DNA of 64,000 bases from contig JARGOX010000026.1 of NCBI GenBank assembly GCA_029233925.1, forward strand, positions 27,898 to 91,897. The letters run 5' to 3'. The translations under genes and the position numbers were made by a program. Origin of the DNA: Rhizobiaceae bacterium (GTDB taxonomy: Bacteria; Pseudomonadota; Alphaproteobacteria; Rhizobiales; Rhizobiaceae). Below the pieces are notes generated by a model. That model was not told the origin of the DNA. It searched no databases and saw only the letters and a list, made by a program, of their open reading frames with translations. Below are positions 39,404-49,961 of the stretch, one piece after another. Positions within the stretch are counted from its first letter, which is position 1; each line of letters starts with the position of its first letter.

Positions 39404-41026
39404 TTATTGCGCCTTGTGCCCGGCCAGAATCATCTCCGCTGCCTTTTCGGCAATCATGACGACCGGTGAAGCGGTATTGCCGGAAACAATTTTCGGCATG
39501 ATCGACGCATCGATAACGCGCAGGCCGTCAAGGCCGTGGACCTGCAATCTGTCGTTGACGACTGCACGGTCATCCTGCCCCATCTTGCAGGTGCCGATGG
39601 GATGGAAAATGGTCGTCCCAATGTCGCCGATTGCGTGGAGAAGATCCTTCTCGCTGGTGACGGCCGGGCCTGGCAGAAGTTCCTTGGGGCTGTAACGCTT
39701 CAGGGCTTCGGCCTGCATGATTTTACGCACCTGACCAATGGATTTAAGCGCAACGATCCTGTCGCTTTCTGCTGCCAGGTAATTCAACCGGATGTCGGGC
39801 TGCACATCGCAATCAGTTGAGGCGGTATGGGTGCTTCCAACGCTTTCAGGGCGCAGGTTGCACACGGAAACGGTAATCGCCGGATAGGGATGCAGCGGGT
39901 CACCCAGCTTGTCCGTGCTCAAGGGCTGCACATGATATTCAAGGTCCGGTGTGTCGCGGGAGTCGTCGCTGCGCGAAAACATGCCCAACTGGCTGGGGGC
40001 CATCGACAGCGGGCCTGATCGGCGCAGCGCATATTCCAGCCCCATGGCAAGCTTGCCAAGCACGCTGTTTGCTTTGTGGTTCAAAGTCAGGGCATTGGAC
40101 ACGCCGTAGACCGTTCTGAGCTGCAGATGATCCTGCAGGTTTTCACCAACACCGGCCAGCGCATGGACAATTGGAAGGCCCAGGGAGGACAATATATCCG
40201 CACGCCCGATGCCGGAAAGTTCCAGTATTTTCGGTGAATTGATCGCCCCTGCCGTCAGCAGCACTTCACGCTGCGCCCGCACCTCGTGGATCTTGCCATC
40301 CTTGCGAAAGGAAACGCCTTCGGCGCGCTTGCCGTTCAGCAGAATGTGGTCCGTATGCGCTTCGGTGATCACCCGCAGGTTGGCCCGGTTGCGGACAGGC
40401 TTGAGAAAAGCCTTGGCCGCGTTCCAGCGGACGCCCCTGTTCTGATTCACCTCGAAAAAGCCGGATCCTTCATTCGTCCCGCTGTTGAAATCATCCGTTG
40501 GATGAATGCCGAACTCTTGAGCAGCTCTTTGAAAGGCGAGCAGAATATCCCAATTCACGCGCTGCTTGCTGACTTTCCATTCACCGCCGCTGCCATGCTG
40601 ATCGCTGGCTCCCAGATAATGGTCTTCTGTCTTGCGGAAATAGGGCAGAACATCATCCCAACCCCATCCCTTGTTTCCCATCTGGCGCCAGCCATCATAA
40701 TCGGCTGCCTGACCGCGCATGTAGATCATGCCATTGATGGATGTGCAGCCACCCAGAACCTTGCCGCGCGGATAAAGCAGGGTACGACCGTTCAGCCCCG
40801 GTTCCGGAGCCGTTTTCATCATCCAGTCGGTGCGCGGATTGCCGATGCAGTAGAGATAACCGACGGGAATATGGATCCAATGGTAATTGTCATGCTTGCC
40901 GGCTTCCAGCAACAAAACGCGCGTTTGCGGATCAGCTGACAACCGGTTGGCAAGGACGCAACCTGCCGGACCTGCACCGACAATGATGTAGTCGTAGTCG
41001 CCTTCAATTGTCGCTGAGCTTGCCAT
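39404..41026 (-). CDS. GMC-family FAD oxidoreductase (choline dehydrogenase-like)
   Basis: DYIIVGAGPAGCVLANRLSADPQTRVLLLEAG; GKVLGGCTSINGMIYMRGQAADYDGW; IGTCKMGQDDRAVVNDRLQVHGLDGLRVIDASIMP. Confidence 0.93.
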   Translation of the reverse strand: MASSATIEGDYDYIIVGAGPAGCVLANRLSADPQTRVLLLEAGKHDNYHWIHIPVGYLYCIGNPRTDWMMKTAPEPGLNGRTLLYPRGKVLGGCTSINGMIYMRGQAADYDGWRQMGNKGWGWDDVLPYFRKTEDHYLGASDQHGSGGEWKVSKQRVNWDILLAFQRAAQEFGIHPTDDFNSGTNEGSGFFEVNQNRGVRWNAAKAFLKPVRNRANLRVITEAHTDHILLNGKRAEGVSFRKDGKIHEVRAQREVLLTAGAINSPKILELSGIGRADILSSLGLPIVHALAGVGENLQDHLQLRTVYGVSNALTLNHKANSVLGKLAMGLEYALRRSGPLSMAPSQLGMFSRSDDSRDTPDLEYHVQPLSTDKLGDPLHPYPAITVSVCNLRPESVGSTHTASTDCDVQPDIRLNYLAAESDRIVALKSIGQVRKIMQAEALKRYSPKELLPGPAVTSEKDLLHAIGDIGTTIFHPIGTCKMGQDDRAVVNDRLQVHGLDGLRVIDASIMPKIVSGNTASPVVMIAEKAAEMILAGHKAQ

Positions 41027-41121
41027 TGCCTGTTCCCTGCTTCTTGCCAAACGTGTCATCCTATGATCACAGGCTTTATGACACGTTTTAATGTCCGTGC
41101 GTATTGAAGGATAATCGTGTT

Positions 41122-42675
41122 TTACCCAAGCTCATTTGTTACGGTAGTGCCATCATTAGCCAGAAGACCGGCTCTGCTCATACGGTTCCACAGCGGTAAC
41201 AGGACCTCCGACAGATCAGAATAAATCTTGTAGCGCTCGGCGTAGTGTCCGGACAATGACAAATTGGGTACATAGTGGCGATCGGATTGTGTCATGGCGC
41301 CGACCGCCGCCTCATAATCAGCGTATTGGCCAATGCCAACCGCCGCAGCGATAGCAACACCCAGCGCACCGGTTTCACTGGCTTTTGCAACCGTTACCGG
41401 AATCTCCAATATGTCGGAAAACATCTGCGGCCAGACCTGGCTTCTGGATCCGCCACCCGCAAGAGTCGCTGTGTCAAAGTGTATTCCTGCTGCAGCAAGC
41501 TGGTCGCAGTGGCGTTTGTGCTCGAACACAACACCTTCAAAAACCGCCCGTAACATATGGGCTTCCTTGTGCCACCCGGCCATTCCGAAATAGCCGGCCC
41601 GCATCTGGGCACCTTTGGCCGCACCATACAGGAAGGGAAGATAGACCGGGTCGTCAATAGACGGGGAAATGGAGGAAACAAGCTGATTGCAATAGGCAAA
41701 AGGATCCGCATCAAATCCCGCCCGTTCGACAAATTCGCGTGCATACCATTCAAGGTTTGCTGCGGATGTGGCGCTGGATTCGATGCTGACGAAGCGCTCT
41801 TTTCCGAAGGAGGAAACGTGAAATATCTTTTCGCTGACCAGAGGTTTGGCGGAGATGACCTGGTTGACACTCCAGGTGCCGGCAATGATAGACGCCTGGG
41901 CATTCTGCACAACACCGGAACCAAGGGCGCAAGCGACAACATCAAAAAGGCCAGCGACGACTGGAGTGCCTTGCGTGAGCCCGGTTGTTTCGGCAACCTC
42001 GGCCGTTACGCCGCCGATGACCTGGGTCGGGTCCAGCAGTTCCGGCAACAAGGGCCGTATTTCCGGCAAGCCATACAGGGCGTTGAGATCATCATCATAG
42101 CAGCAATCGGGCAACCGAAGCAGTCCGCAGCCGCTCATGTCGGAAATATCCGTTGTCCGTCGTCCCGTCAGTTTGTAGGCAATATAATCCTTGCACAGCA
42201 TCACAGTGCCAATCTGGCGATAAATCTCCGGCGTGTTTCTTTTAACCCAGGCCAGAAGTGTTGCGGTTTGCGATGGCCACGGTTTTTGCAGACACAACCT
42301 ATGCAGCGCTTGGGCATTGCCGGATGCGCCAAGCTTCTCAGCGAGTGCGGCACCGCGCGTATCCAGAGACTGGATGCCCAGAAGCGGTTCGTCGGCCTTG
42401 TCGAGCAGGTAGAGCCCGTTGCCGTGACCGGAGCATCCGATGCCGATAATCTGATGGGAATTGATCGATGCTTTTTCGATGCAATCCCGGATGACGGTCG
42501 ATGTATTGCGCCACAACTCGGCCAGGTCACGCTCCACATGACCGGGTTGCGGCGTGCTGGTCTGGCCATCCAGGGCACTGGCCGCGACCTGCCTGCCATT
42601 CAGGTCAAACAGGACTGCCTTGATGACAGTATTGCCGGCATCCAGACCCAGCAGATATGTTGTGCGTTCAGCCAC
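41122..42675 (-). CDS. FGGY-family carbohydrate kinase
   Basis: TTYLLGLDAGNTVIKAVLFDLNGRQVAA...GIGCSGHGNGLYLLD...ATLAGGGSRSQVWPQMFSDIL. GTG start inferred, overlapping aldolase gene. Confidence 0.92.
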   Translation of the reverse strand: MAERTTYLLGLDAGNTVIKAVLFDLNGRQVAASALDGQTSTPQPGHVERDLAELWRNTSTVIRDCIEKASINSHQIIGIGCSGHGNGLYLLDKADEPLLGIQSLDTRGAALAEKLGASGNAQALHRLCLQKPWPSQTATLLAWVKRNTPEIYRQIGTVMLCKDYIAYKLTGRRTTDISDMSGCGLLRLPDCCYDDDLNALYGLPEIRPLLPELLDPTQVIGGVTAEVAETTGLTQGTPVVAGLFDVVACALGSGVVQNAQASIIAGTWSVNQVISAKPLVSEKIFHVSSFGKERFVSIESSATSAANLEWYAREFVERAGFDADPFAYCNQLVSSISPSIDDPVYLPFLYGAAKGAQMRAGYFGMAGWHKEAHMLRAVFEGVVFEHKRHCDQLAAAGIHFDTATLAGGGSRSQVWPQMFSDILEIPVTVAKASETGALGVAIAAAVGIGQYADYEAAVGAMTQSDRHYVPNLSLSGHYAERYKIYSDLSEVLLPLWNRMSRAGLLANDGTTVTNELG

Positions 42676-43510
42676 TTTGATACAGGTCCCATGCCTCTTC
42701 CGCGCCGACGCCATCATGAATCATGGTCATCAGAGAGCGAACAACACGGCCAGGCTGTGCGTGTTGGTAGACATTGCGGCCATAGACGAGACCTTGAGCC
42801 CCCTGTGCCAGCAGGGCAGCCGATTTCGTCAACACCGTTTTCAAGTCGTCCTTTCCGCCGCCGCGCACCAGCACCGGGCAGCGTGCCGCTTCGATCACAC
42901 GATGAAAATCAGCCGGGTCGGTCGTCGGATCCGCCTTGATGATATCAGCCCCCATCTCGGCGGCGAGACGCACCAGCGTTACAATTTTTGATGTATCGCC
43001 ATCCACTTGGTAACCGCCCCGCACACCATTGGGCAGCATGACCAGAGGTTCGATCATCAGCGGCATGCCATAATGCGAACAGGCTGCGCGTGTGGCCGCG
43101 ATATTGGCAACACATTGTCTGAAAAGCTCGGGTTCATCCGGCAACATGAAAAGATTGACCACAACACATGCGGCGTCCATTTCCAGAGCGCCGATGATGG
43201 GCTCTTCGGCATTTTGCAACTGGGCCCACATCGAACGATGGCGCAAATCATTGTAGGGATTGCCCATATCAATTCTCATGACCAGTGCCGGCTTGTTCCT
43301 TTCCGGTCGGGATTGAAGCAGGTCCGAGTTGCCGTAATTCATCTGGATTGCATCCGGACCGGCGGCGACAAGCTGATCAACCACCTTGCCAATATCTTCA
43401 AGACCATCCATGAAGCTTGGTTCATTGCAAACGCCGTGGTCGATGGCCACATCCAGGCAACCATTGTTGCTGAACAACCGGTTGAGCCGGGCCTTTTGAG
43501 TCACTCGCAT
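42668..43510 (-). CDS. Class I aldolase of the LsrF/FbaB-like (DeoC superfamily) type
   Basis: LDVAIDHGVCNEPSFMDGLEDIGKVVDQLVAAGPDAIQMNYG; Schiff-base Lys candidate GADIIKADPTTD; PVLVRGGGKDD. Confidence 0.88.
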   Translation of the reverse strand: MRVTQKARLNRLFSNNGCLDVAIDHGVCNEPSFMDGLEDIGKVVDQLVAAGPDAIQMNYGNSDLLQSRPERNKPALVMRIDMGNPYNDLRHRSMWAQLQNAEEPIIGALEMDAACVVVNLFMLPDEPELFRQCVANIAATRAACSHYGMPLMIEPLVMLPNGVRGGYQVDGDTSKIVTLVRLAAEMGADIIKADPTTDPADFHRVIEAARCPVLVRGGGKDDLKTVLTKSAALLAQGAQGLVYGRNVYQHAQPGRVVRSLMTMIHDGVGAEEAWDLYQSG

Positions 43511-45276
43511 TATTGTCTCCTGTTCCTTGCGTCCAGCATGGCTGTTGAAACGCGATGGTGTTCTTCGAGATAGGTTATGAAATTGGCCTTTTGAGAGGCT
43601 ATGCCCCCGTCGTCCCAGCCAAGTTCAAGCGCCATGATGGCAATGACCGTTTCGATGGCGGTCGTCGAAATGCCCCCGGTGATGCCAATCGAGGTGCGGC
43701 GCAACAGAATGTCGGCAGGGGATTGGGCATATTCCGTGCGCACCAGATAGCGGATCTCCGCCTCACTGTAGGGACTGCCCGGGGCAATTTGTCGATCGTC
43801 AACCGATTGCGCGCAATACTCCAGGATTGTCCTTGCTGTCGTGCCGTAATGGGACACTGCGTGCCAGGCACGCTTGGTGTCGATTCCAAAATTCTCGCAC
43901 AGCATAGCCACAAGTTTTTCCTGTCCGTCCTGGTTTGTCGGAAAATCTTTTCCGCCACCTATGGGCATGGTGCTTGTTCCAACCGTTCGGCTTTGCTTCA
44001 ATTCGGCAAGAACCAGGTCACAGGTCTGTTCGCCGAACGCGCGGAATGTTGTCCATTTACCACCCACCATGCAGAAGACCGGAGGCCTGCCAGCTATGCG
44101 ATGGGTGAAATGATCTCTTGAGATGCGACCGGTGAAACCAGCATCGCTTTGGGGCAGGGGTCGGATGCCACTATATGTATAGACAATCTGATCCGGTGTG
44201 ACCTTGATATCCGGAAACACCTCGGCGAGCGAGGTGAGGATATACTCTATTTCCTCATTTTCGCAGCGAACAGGACCGGCACTGTCGACACGAAGATCAG
44301 TCGAACCAAGCAGCACGTTTCCGAGATATGGAAACATGATGCACACGCGTCTATCAGAGTTTTCGAAATAGATCATGTGCCCGTCAAGCGCCTCCGACAA
44401 TTGCCGGTTGGCGACAATCAGGTGTGATCCCTTGGTTCCTTCGACAAATCGTTTGGGTTTGGAGCCTTGCTGCAGCAAATCCCGGTTTGTCGCGTCCAGC
44501 CAGGCCCCGGTTGCATTGACGATCGTCTTGGCCATGATGGGATAGGTCTTGCCAGTCAACAGATCCTCAACGGCGAAACTGTCACCGTCGCGGGTAACAT
44601 GTGCATAATTGAAAGCGGTTGCGTCAAGTTGTTCGCAGTCCTTCAGTATCTCGATACCCAAGCGTTCGGGATGTGAAATCCAGGCATCATGGTAAGTGGC
44701 GGAAAATCGCAAGGCCGGGTTGAGTCTCGGCCACCGGGCAAGTGTTTCCTTCCTGTTGAGAAAAACGTGTTTTGGCAACAGGCGTCTGTTGCGGGTGAAA
44801 ATGTCATAGAGCATCAAGCCGGCCTTGACGACAAGAACCCCACGGCTGGCGGGTCGACCACGTTTTGTCACAAATCCCATCAGACCATTCATGATGCCCG
44901 AAAAAATGGATTTGATGGGGACTGTGGTGGGAAGCGGCATGACCAGATGGGGGGCGTTCGTCAAGAGTGCATCTCTTTCATGCAGGCTTTCTCGCACCAG
45001 ATGGAATTCGCCATTCTCCAGGTAACGCAGGCCGCCATGGATCATTCGCGATGGGGCAGAAGAGCAGCCGCTGCAAAAGTCGTTGCGCTCCACAAGCAAC
45101 ACCTTCAAACCTTGCAACGCAAGTTCGCGATAGGTGCTTATCCCATTAATGCCGCCGCCTATCACCAATGCATCGAAGGGCGGTGCGGTCGGGAGCCTGT
45201 CAAATTTTTTCTGCCGCGATTTTGGCATGGGGTCACTACAGGCCGAAGTGATATCTTCGGCGCCTTTTCTTTTCAT
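43510..45276 (-). CDS. FAD-dependent glycerol-3-phosphate dehydrogenase family protein (GlpD/EryB-like)
   Basis: DALVIGGGINGISTYRELALQGLKVLLVERNDFCSGCSSAPSRMIHGGLRYLENGEFHLVRESLHERDALL; SGIRPLPQSD. Confidence 0.92.
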   Translation of the reverse strand: MKRKGAEDITSACSDPMPKSRQKKFDRLPTAPPFDALVIGGGINGISTYRELALQGLKVLLVERNDFCSGCSSAPSRMIHGGLRYLENGEFHLVRESLHERDALLTNAPHLVMPLPTTVPIKSIFSGIMNGLMGFVTKRGRPASRGVLVVKAGLMLYDIFTRNRRLLPKHVFLNRKETLARWPRLNPALRFSATYHDAWISHPERLGIEILKDCEQLDATAFNYAHVTRDGDSFAVEDLLTGKTYPIMAKTIVNATGAWLDATNRDLLQQGSKPKRFVEGTKGSHLIVANRQLSEALDGHMIYFENSDRRVCIMFPYLGNVLLGSTDLRVDSAGPVRCENEEIEYILTSLAEVFPDIKVTPDQIVYTYSGIRPLPQSDAGFTGRISRDHFTHRIAGRPPVFCMVGGKWTTFRAFGEQTCDLVLAELKQSRTVGTSTMPIGGGKDFPTNQDGQEKLVAMLCENFGIDTKRAWHAVSHYGTTARTILEYCAQSVDDRQIAPGSPYSEAEIRYLVRTEYAQSPADILLRRTSIGITGGISTTAIETVIAIMALELGWDDGGIASQKANFITYLEEHHRVSTAMLDARNRRQ

Positions 45277-45289
45277 GTTCGAAATTGAA

Positions 45290-46285
45290 TTACCCTGTCA
45301 TGCCGGTCAAATGCCGGGGAATCGCCAGGTCAATGGTCTCGATTTCGTCCCTTTGAAGCCTCAGCCGTCCGGCTTTCGCATTTTCCGCAGCCTGCTGTGG
45401 ATTGCGGGCACCACACAGCGAAAACGTAATTCCGGGCTGTTGCAGGGTCCAGGCAATGACCACCTGCGCGAGGGTCGCCTCATGAGCGTCTGCAATCGGC
45501 TGAATTTCAACCATCAGACGCGCAACCTTTTCCCGGTTTTCAAAGGAAAATCGTGGGTTCGTATTGCGCTGGTCGTCGTCTGCGAAGGCACGCTCCGGTC
45601 CGATTTTACCCGAAAGCAGTCCGAGTGCCAGGGAGGAATAGCTCAAAGTGGATATGCCGTGTTCTGCACAATAGGGCAGCAAAGTGGTTTCAATTTCGCG
45701 ATGAACCATACTGTATTCTTCCTGGATGGATTCGAGGTGACCTGCCGAAACGTAGGCCTTCAGGTCATCACCGCTGACATTGCTTGCGCCTATTGCACGA
45801 ATCTTGCCTTGCTGTTTTAGCAGTTCCAGCGTCTCCATCGTTTCCGCGATCGGCGTGGTGGGGTCCTGCCAATGCGTGATATAAAGGTCGATATAATCGG
45901 TTTTCAGACGTTTCAGACTTTGTTCAACTTCGTGCAGGATAGACTGCTTGCCCAGGTAGCGGTGAACCGGCTTGTCTTGTTGATCAAAGAAGTAATTTCC
46001 CTCTTGGGTATGCCAGACCAGTCCGCATTTTGTAGCAAGGACAACCTTTTCACGGCGGCCCTTCAATGCGTTGCCCACAATCTCTTCTGCGCGCCCCATC
46101 CCGTAGGCCGGTGCCGTATCAATGAGCGAGATTCCTTCGTCTATCGCGGTTTGAATAGCTTGCACGGACTGTGCTTCGTCTGTCCCCCCCCACATCCATC
46201 CACCGATTGCCCAGGTTCCAAGGCCCACAGCCGAGCAGTGCAGGTCTGAATGCCCTATCTGTCTGTTGATCATCGTTCCGTTCAT
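45290..46285 (-). CDS. Aldo/keto reductase
   Basis: AVGLGTWAIGGWMWGGTDEAQSVQAIQTAIDEGISLIDTAPAYGMGRAEEIVGNAL; LKRLKTDYIDLYITHWQDP. Confidence 0.94.
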   Translation of the reverse strand: MNGTMINRQIGHSDLHCSAVGLGTWAIGGWMWGGTDEAQSVQAIQTAIDEGISLIDTAPAYGMGRAEEIVGNALKGRREKVVLATKCGLVWHTQEGNYFFDQQDKPVHRYLGKQSILHEVEQSLKRLKTDYIDLYITHWQDPTTPIAETMETLELLKQQGKIRAIGASNVSGDDLKAYVSAGHLESIQEEYSMVHREIETTLLPYCAEHGISTLSYSSLALGLLSGKIGPERAFADDDQRNTNPRFSFENREKVARLMVEIQPIADAHEATLAQVVIAWTLQQPGITFSLCGARNPQQAAENAKAGRLRLQRDEIETIDLAIPRHLTGMTG

Positions 46286-46286
46286 C

Positions 46287-47264
46287 CTACGCATCCTCTT
46301 CCAGAGACGCCACGACGCCTTTTGCTGTTGTTTCGTCGATAACGAGCGCATTGAGGTAATTGCCACGCAGCGCCGCGTGAATGGGGGCTACTTTGCTTTT
46401 CCCCGAAGCGACACCCATGGTCAGTGGAATACGCGCGAGTTCATTCGGTTTCAGAGCAACGAGCCGGCTGTTCAATTCGTAGTCACACACATTGCCATCG
46501 GCATCCATCAGGTGCGCCAGCAGCTCTCCTGCAGCGCCAACGCGTCTGATTTCTTCTTGATCGCCTTTGGGCATCGGGTGCAGGTCATAGTAACTGGAAT
46601 CCGCCGACAGGATTGAGCCCACACCGACAATGGCGATTGTTGCTTTGCGAGCCCGGTCGAAAATCTCGTTGACTGAGCGCATGGCCATCAACATGTCTTT
46701 TTGCTCGACGCTCTCGGCAAAAAGCGGCGCGTGAATCTGGTAGGGTGTGCCGCCCAGCTTCTCCGCCAGCTGCGTCGCAACATGATTGACATCCGTATAA
46801 TGCTTGCCCTGGACACAGCCAGTCGCCGGCACCACTTCGACATCATAGGTACGATCAGGATTCAGTCCTTCTACAACGGCGCTGACGCCTTTCCCCCCGG
46901 TAATGCAAATGGTATCGCCGTCCTTGAGGTTTTCGAGGAGCAGGTTTGCCGCCGAAGCGCCGACATGCTGCAGGACAATGTCGGGGCTGTCCGATGCGGT
47001 TGGGGCAACGAGTACGTTGCCAATCTGACCCAGATCCCTGATGCTGCGTTCCAGATCGAACAGACGCTGGAACGGACTGCGGATGGTGATCTCCACCAGC
47101 CCCATTTCTCGACCCTGTTTGATCAACCGGTTGACCTTGACAGTGGAGAGGTTTGTCAATGTTGCTATCTCGGACTGCTTGAGCCCTTCCTGATAGTGCA
47201 TTACCAGCACACTGTGGATCTGTCGCGCCGCTTCGTATCGCTGAAAATCACTGCCGATGGTCAT
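46287..47264 (-). CDS. SorC/LsrR-family sugar-binding transcriptional regulator
   Basis: HTH (HYQEGLKQSEIATLTNLSTVKVNRLIKQGREMGLVEITI) plus sugar-phosphate-sensor domain (VVPATGCVQG...IVGVGSI). Confidence 0.93.
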   Translation of the reverse strand: MTIGSDFQRYEAARQIHSVLVMHYQEGLKQSEIATLTNLSTVKVNRLIKQGREMGLVEITIRSPFQRLFDLERSIRDLGQIGNVLVAPTASDSPDIVLQHVGASAANLLLENLKDGDTICITGGKGVSAVVEGLNPDRTYDVEVVPATGCVQGKHYTDVNHVATQLAEKLGGTPYQIHAPLFAESVEQKDMLMAMRSVNEIFDRARKATIAIVGVGSILSADSSYYDLHPMPKGDQEEIRRVGAAGELLAHLMDADGNVCDYELNSRLVALKPNELARIPLTMGVASGKSKVAPIHAALRGNYLNALVIDETTAKGVVASLEEDA

Positions 47265-47296
47265 GCCGTTTGCTCCCAGGAAACCATTTCCCACCC

Positions 47297-48307
47297 TTAC
47301 GCTTTGTTCTTGTTGAGGTAGTGGTCAAAAGATACGGCTGCCAAAAGGATCGAGCCGCGAATAATATCCTGCCAATAGACCGATACATCCAGAAGTGCGA
47401 GTGAGCTTGAAACCACTGACAGCAGCACAGCGCCAAGGATGGCACCCAGAATGGTACCGGAGCCGCCCTTCAGGCTGGCTCCACCTATGACCGCTGCGGC
47501 GATGACATTGAGTTCCATTCCAATCCCGAAAGTGGGCTGCGCGGAACCAAAACGCGCCATGTAGATGATGCCGGCGAAACCACTCAGTGTTGAACACAGG
47601 ACGGTGGAAAGAAAAATGACTTTTTTCGTTCTGATACCGGAATAGGCCGCAGCTTTCTCGTTGCTCCCCGTATAAAATACCTTTCGGAAAACAGTTGAGC
47701 GGCGCAGCATGAAATCAAAGGCTATGACAACGACAACGAAAATGACGATGACAAATGGGATCGGGCCAATTGAACCCTGTCCTATGAATTTGAACTCCGG
47801 CGGCAGGGTATAGAGCCCTATCGGCCGTCCCTGCGTGATCAGCAAACAGGCACCACGAGCGATCACCATGAAAGCCAGTGAAACGATAAAGTGGTGCAGG
47901 CCGATCTTGGTAACGCAAAAGCCCATGGCCATGCCAATACAGGCGCAAGCCGCAATTGCTATGGCCGATGCCACCCATGGGTCCGTGCCGGACAGAAACA
48001 ACCAGCCGGCCAATACCATTGCAAACGACACGACGGATCCGACTGACAGGTCGATACCGCCGGAAATCAGCAGGATCGTCATGCCCACCACGACAATGCC
48101 CTCAACCGCAAAAGCCATGACCATTGCCCGCATGTTCACCCAGGTCAAAAAATACGGTGAGGCAAAACTCATTGCGATAAACAATATGAGAATGATGGCG
48201 ATCAATCCGGTTTCGCGCATTGATGCAATGCGCATCACGGCGGCCAGAATGCCGGTTTTTGCGATTTTGTTACCGTCTTCGTTCACAGGTATCCCGGCAT
48301 TGCTCAT
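47297..48307 (-). CDS. Ribose-type (CUT2) sugar ABC transporter permease
   Basis: [42 protein letters not shown]-type hydrophobic pattern; [35 protein letters not shown]. Confidence 0.95.
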   Translation of the reverse strand: MSNAGIPVNEDGNKIAKTGILAAVMRIASMRETGLIAIILILFIAMSFASPYFLTWVNMRAMVMAFAVEGIVVVGMTILLISGGIDLSVGSVVSFAMVLAGWLFLSGTDPWVASAIAIAACACIGMAMGFCVTKIGLHHFIVSLAFMVIARGACLLITQGRPIGLYTLPPEFKFIGQGSIGPIPFVIVIFVVVVIAFDFMLRRSTVFRKVFYTGSNEKAAAYSGIRTKKVIFLSTVLCSTLSGFAGIIYMARFGSAQPTFGIGMELNVIAAAVIGGASLKGGSGTILGAILGAVLLSVVSSSLALLDVSVYWQDIIRGSILLAAVSFDHYLNKNKA

Positions 48308-49848
48308 GGCCTTGCATCCTGCATGTCATGACCTTTCATGGGTTCGCTCCCTGTAATCGATGCCAGATGCATGATGTGTTCCTCGGTCAACGTGTCACCA
48401 CTAACCTCGCCGCTGATCAATCCTTCCCGCACCACCAGAACCCGATCGCAAACGCCGATCAGTTCTGGCAATTCTGATGAGATGATCACAATGCCGACCC
48501 CGTTGCGCGCCAGATTGCGCAATATCCCGTGGATTTCAGACTTTGCGCCCACATCGACACCGCGTGTCGGCTCATCGAGAAAAATAACCCGGGGACTGAC
48601 GGAGAGCATTTTTGCCAGCGCGACTTTCTGCTGGTTGCCTCCACTGAGCGATGATACCGGTTGGTCCAGATGTCCGCGTTTGAGATTCAGCCGGTCTCCC
48701 AGATCTCGGGCCTGTTCGCGTTCACGCGAAGCATCGATCAGACCCCAGCGGGTCGCGACCTGTTCGACACACAGGGCCGAAACATTCGAAGCGATGGACA
48801 AATCCAGAAAAATACCGTCACCCTTGCGGTCTTCGGAAAGATACACCATGCCAAGGTTGATGCTGTCCTGATAGTTTTTTACCGATACGGGCTTTCCCCG
48901 AAGCCACAATTCACCTTCAATATTGCCTTCCAATCCGCAGATGCCTTTGGCGATTTCGCTGCGGCCCGCGCCGATCAGGCCTGCAAACCCGAGGATTTCA
49001 CCCTTGAATATCTCAAACGAAATATTCCTGAAACGTGACTTCTCGGTGTAATTGCAGACCTTCAACAGGGTTTCGCCGGTTTTTTCATGTTGTTCCTGCT
49101 TGGGCGGATAGAGCTTGTCGATAACGCGGCCGACCATATTCTTGACGATGTCATCTGGAGTGATGTCCTGGACTTCACTGGTGATGATGTGTTGGCCATC
49201 GCGGAACACGGATACCCGGTCGCAATGGTCAAAAATCTCAACCATCCGGTGGGAAATATAAATGATCGAAATGCCTCTGGCGGCCAATGATTTCATGATG
49301 GCGAAGAGAACCTGCGCTTCCTTTTCCGTCAGAGCAGCTGTCGGTTCATCCAGAATCAATATCTGACAGTCCAGCGTGAGCGCCTTTGCTATCTCGACAA
49401 GCTGTTGGTTGGAAATGGACAACTCACGCACCAGGATACCCGGATCGATTGGGCTCAACTGGGCAAATACGGTACGCGCACGCTCATACAGATCTTGGTA
49501 ATTCATCAGCCGGGCGCTGCTCGCATTGGTTTCGGCCATGAAGATGTTCTCGGCTACTGAAATGTCGGGACAAAGTGCAATTTCCTGATGCACAAAGCCA
49601 ATGCCCAATTTTTGCGCCTGAGCCGGGGATGTAATCTTCACCTCCTGACCGTTCAGGTGAATAGTGCCACTTGTAGGTTGCAGGATGCCGTCGATGATGT
49701 TCATCAGAGTTGATTTTCCGGCGCCGTTTTCACCTGCCAGAGCATGAATCTCGCCCTTGCGCAAATTGAAATCAACGGCCTTCAGGGCTTGGATGGCCCC
49801 GAAGGACTTGCTGATTTTGGAGATTTGCAAAATGGTTTCTGCTGGCAT
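48304..49848 (-). CDS. CUT2 sugar ABC transporter ATP-binding protein (duplicated ATPase, RbsA-like)
   Basis: GENGAGKSTLMNIIDGILQPTSG; second module VSSLSGGNQQKVALAKMLSVSPRVIFLDEPTRGVDVGAKSEIH. Confidence 0.96.
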   Translation of the reverse strand: MPAETILQISKISKSFGAIQALKAVDFNLRKGEIHALAGENGAGKSTLMNIIDGILQPTSGTIHLNGQEVKITSPAQAQKLGIGFVHQEIALCPDISVAENIFMAETNASSARLMNYQDLYERARTVFAQLSPIDPGILVRELSISNQQLVEIAKALTLDCQILILDEPTAALTEKEAQVLFAIMKSLAARGISIIYISHRMVEIFDHCDRVSVFRDGQHIITSEVQDITPDDIVKNMVGRVIDKLYPPKQEQHEKTGETLLKVCNYTEKSRFRNISFEIFKGEILGFAGLIGAGRSEIAKGICGLEGNIEGELWLRGKPVSVKNYQDSINLGMVYLSEDRKGDGIFLDLSIASNVSALCVEQVATRWGLIDASREREQARDLGDRLNLKRGHLDQPVSSLSGGNQQKVALAKMLSVSPRVIFLDEPTRGVDVGAKSEIHGILRNLARNGVGIVIISSELPELIGVCDRVLVVREGLISGEVSGDTLTEEHIMHLASITGSEPMKGHDMQDARP

Positions 49849-49961
49849 GACTCTGCCTGTAACCTTTTTAGAGTTCCTGGCCGCCGGATGGGAGCCATAA
49901 AGCTGGACCATACCGGCGGGCAGTCGTTCTATGCATCAATAATTTCTAATAATTTCCGGGT

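Noticed and set aside
41557-42939. 460-aa plus-strand ORF opposite the FGGY kinase
   Set aside because: Antisense shadow ORF; the kinase motifs are on the minus strand.
41122-49911. True AI-2 lsr operon
   Set aside because: Similar kinase, aldolase, SorC and ABC types, but only one permease gene, no LsrG, and GlpD-like, AKR and GMC enzymes are present.
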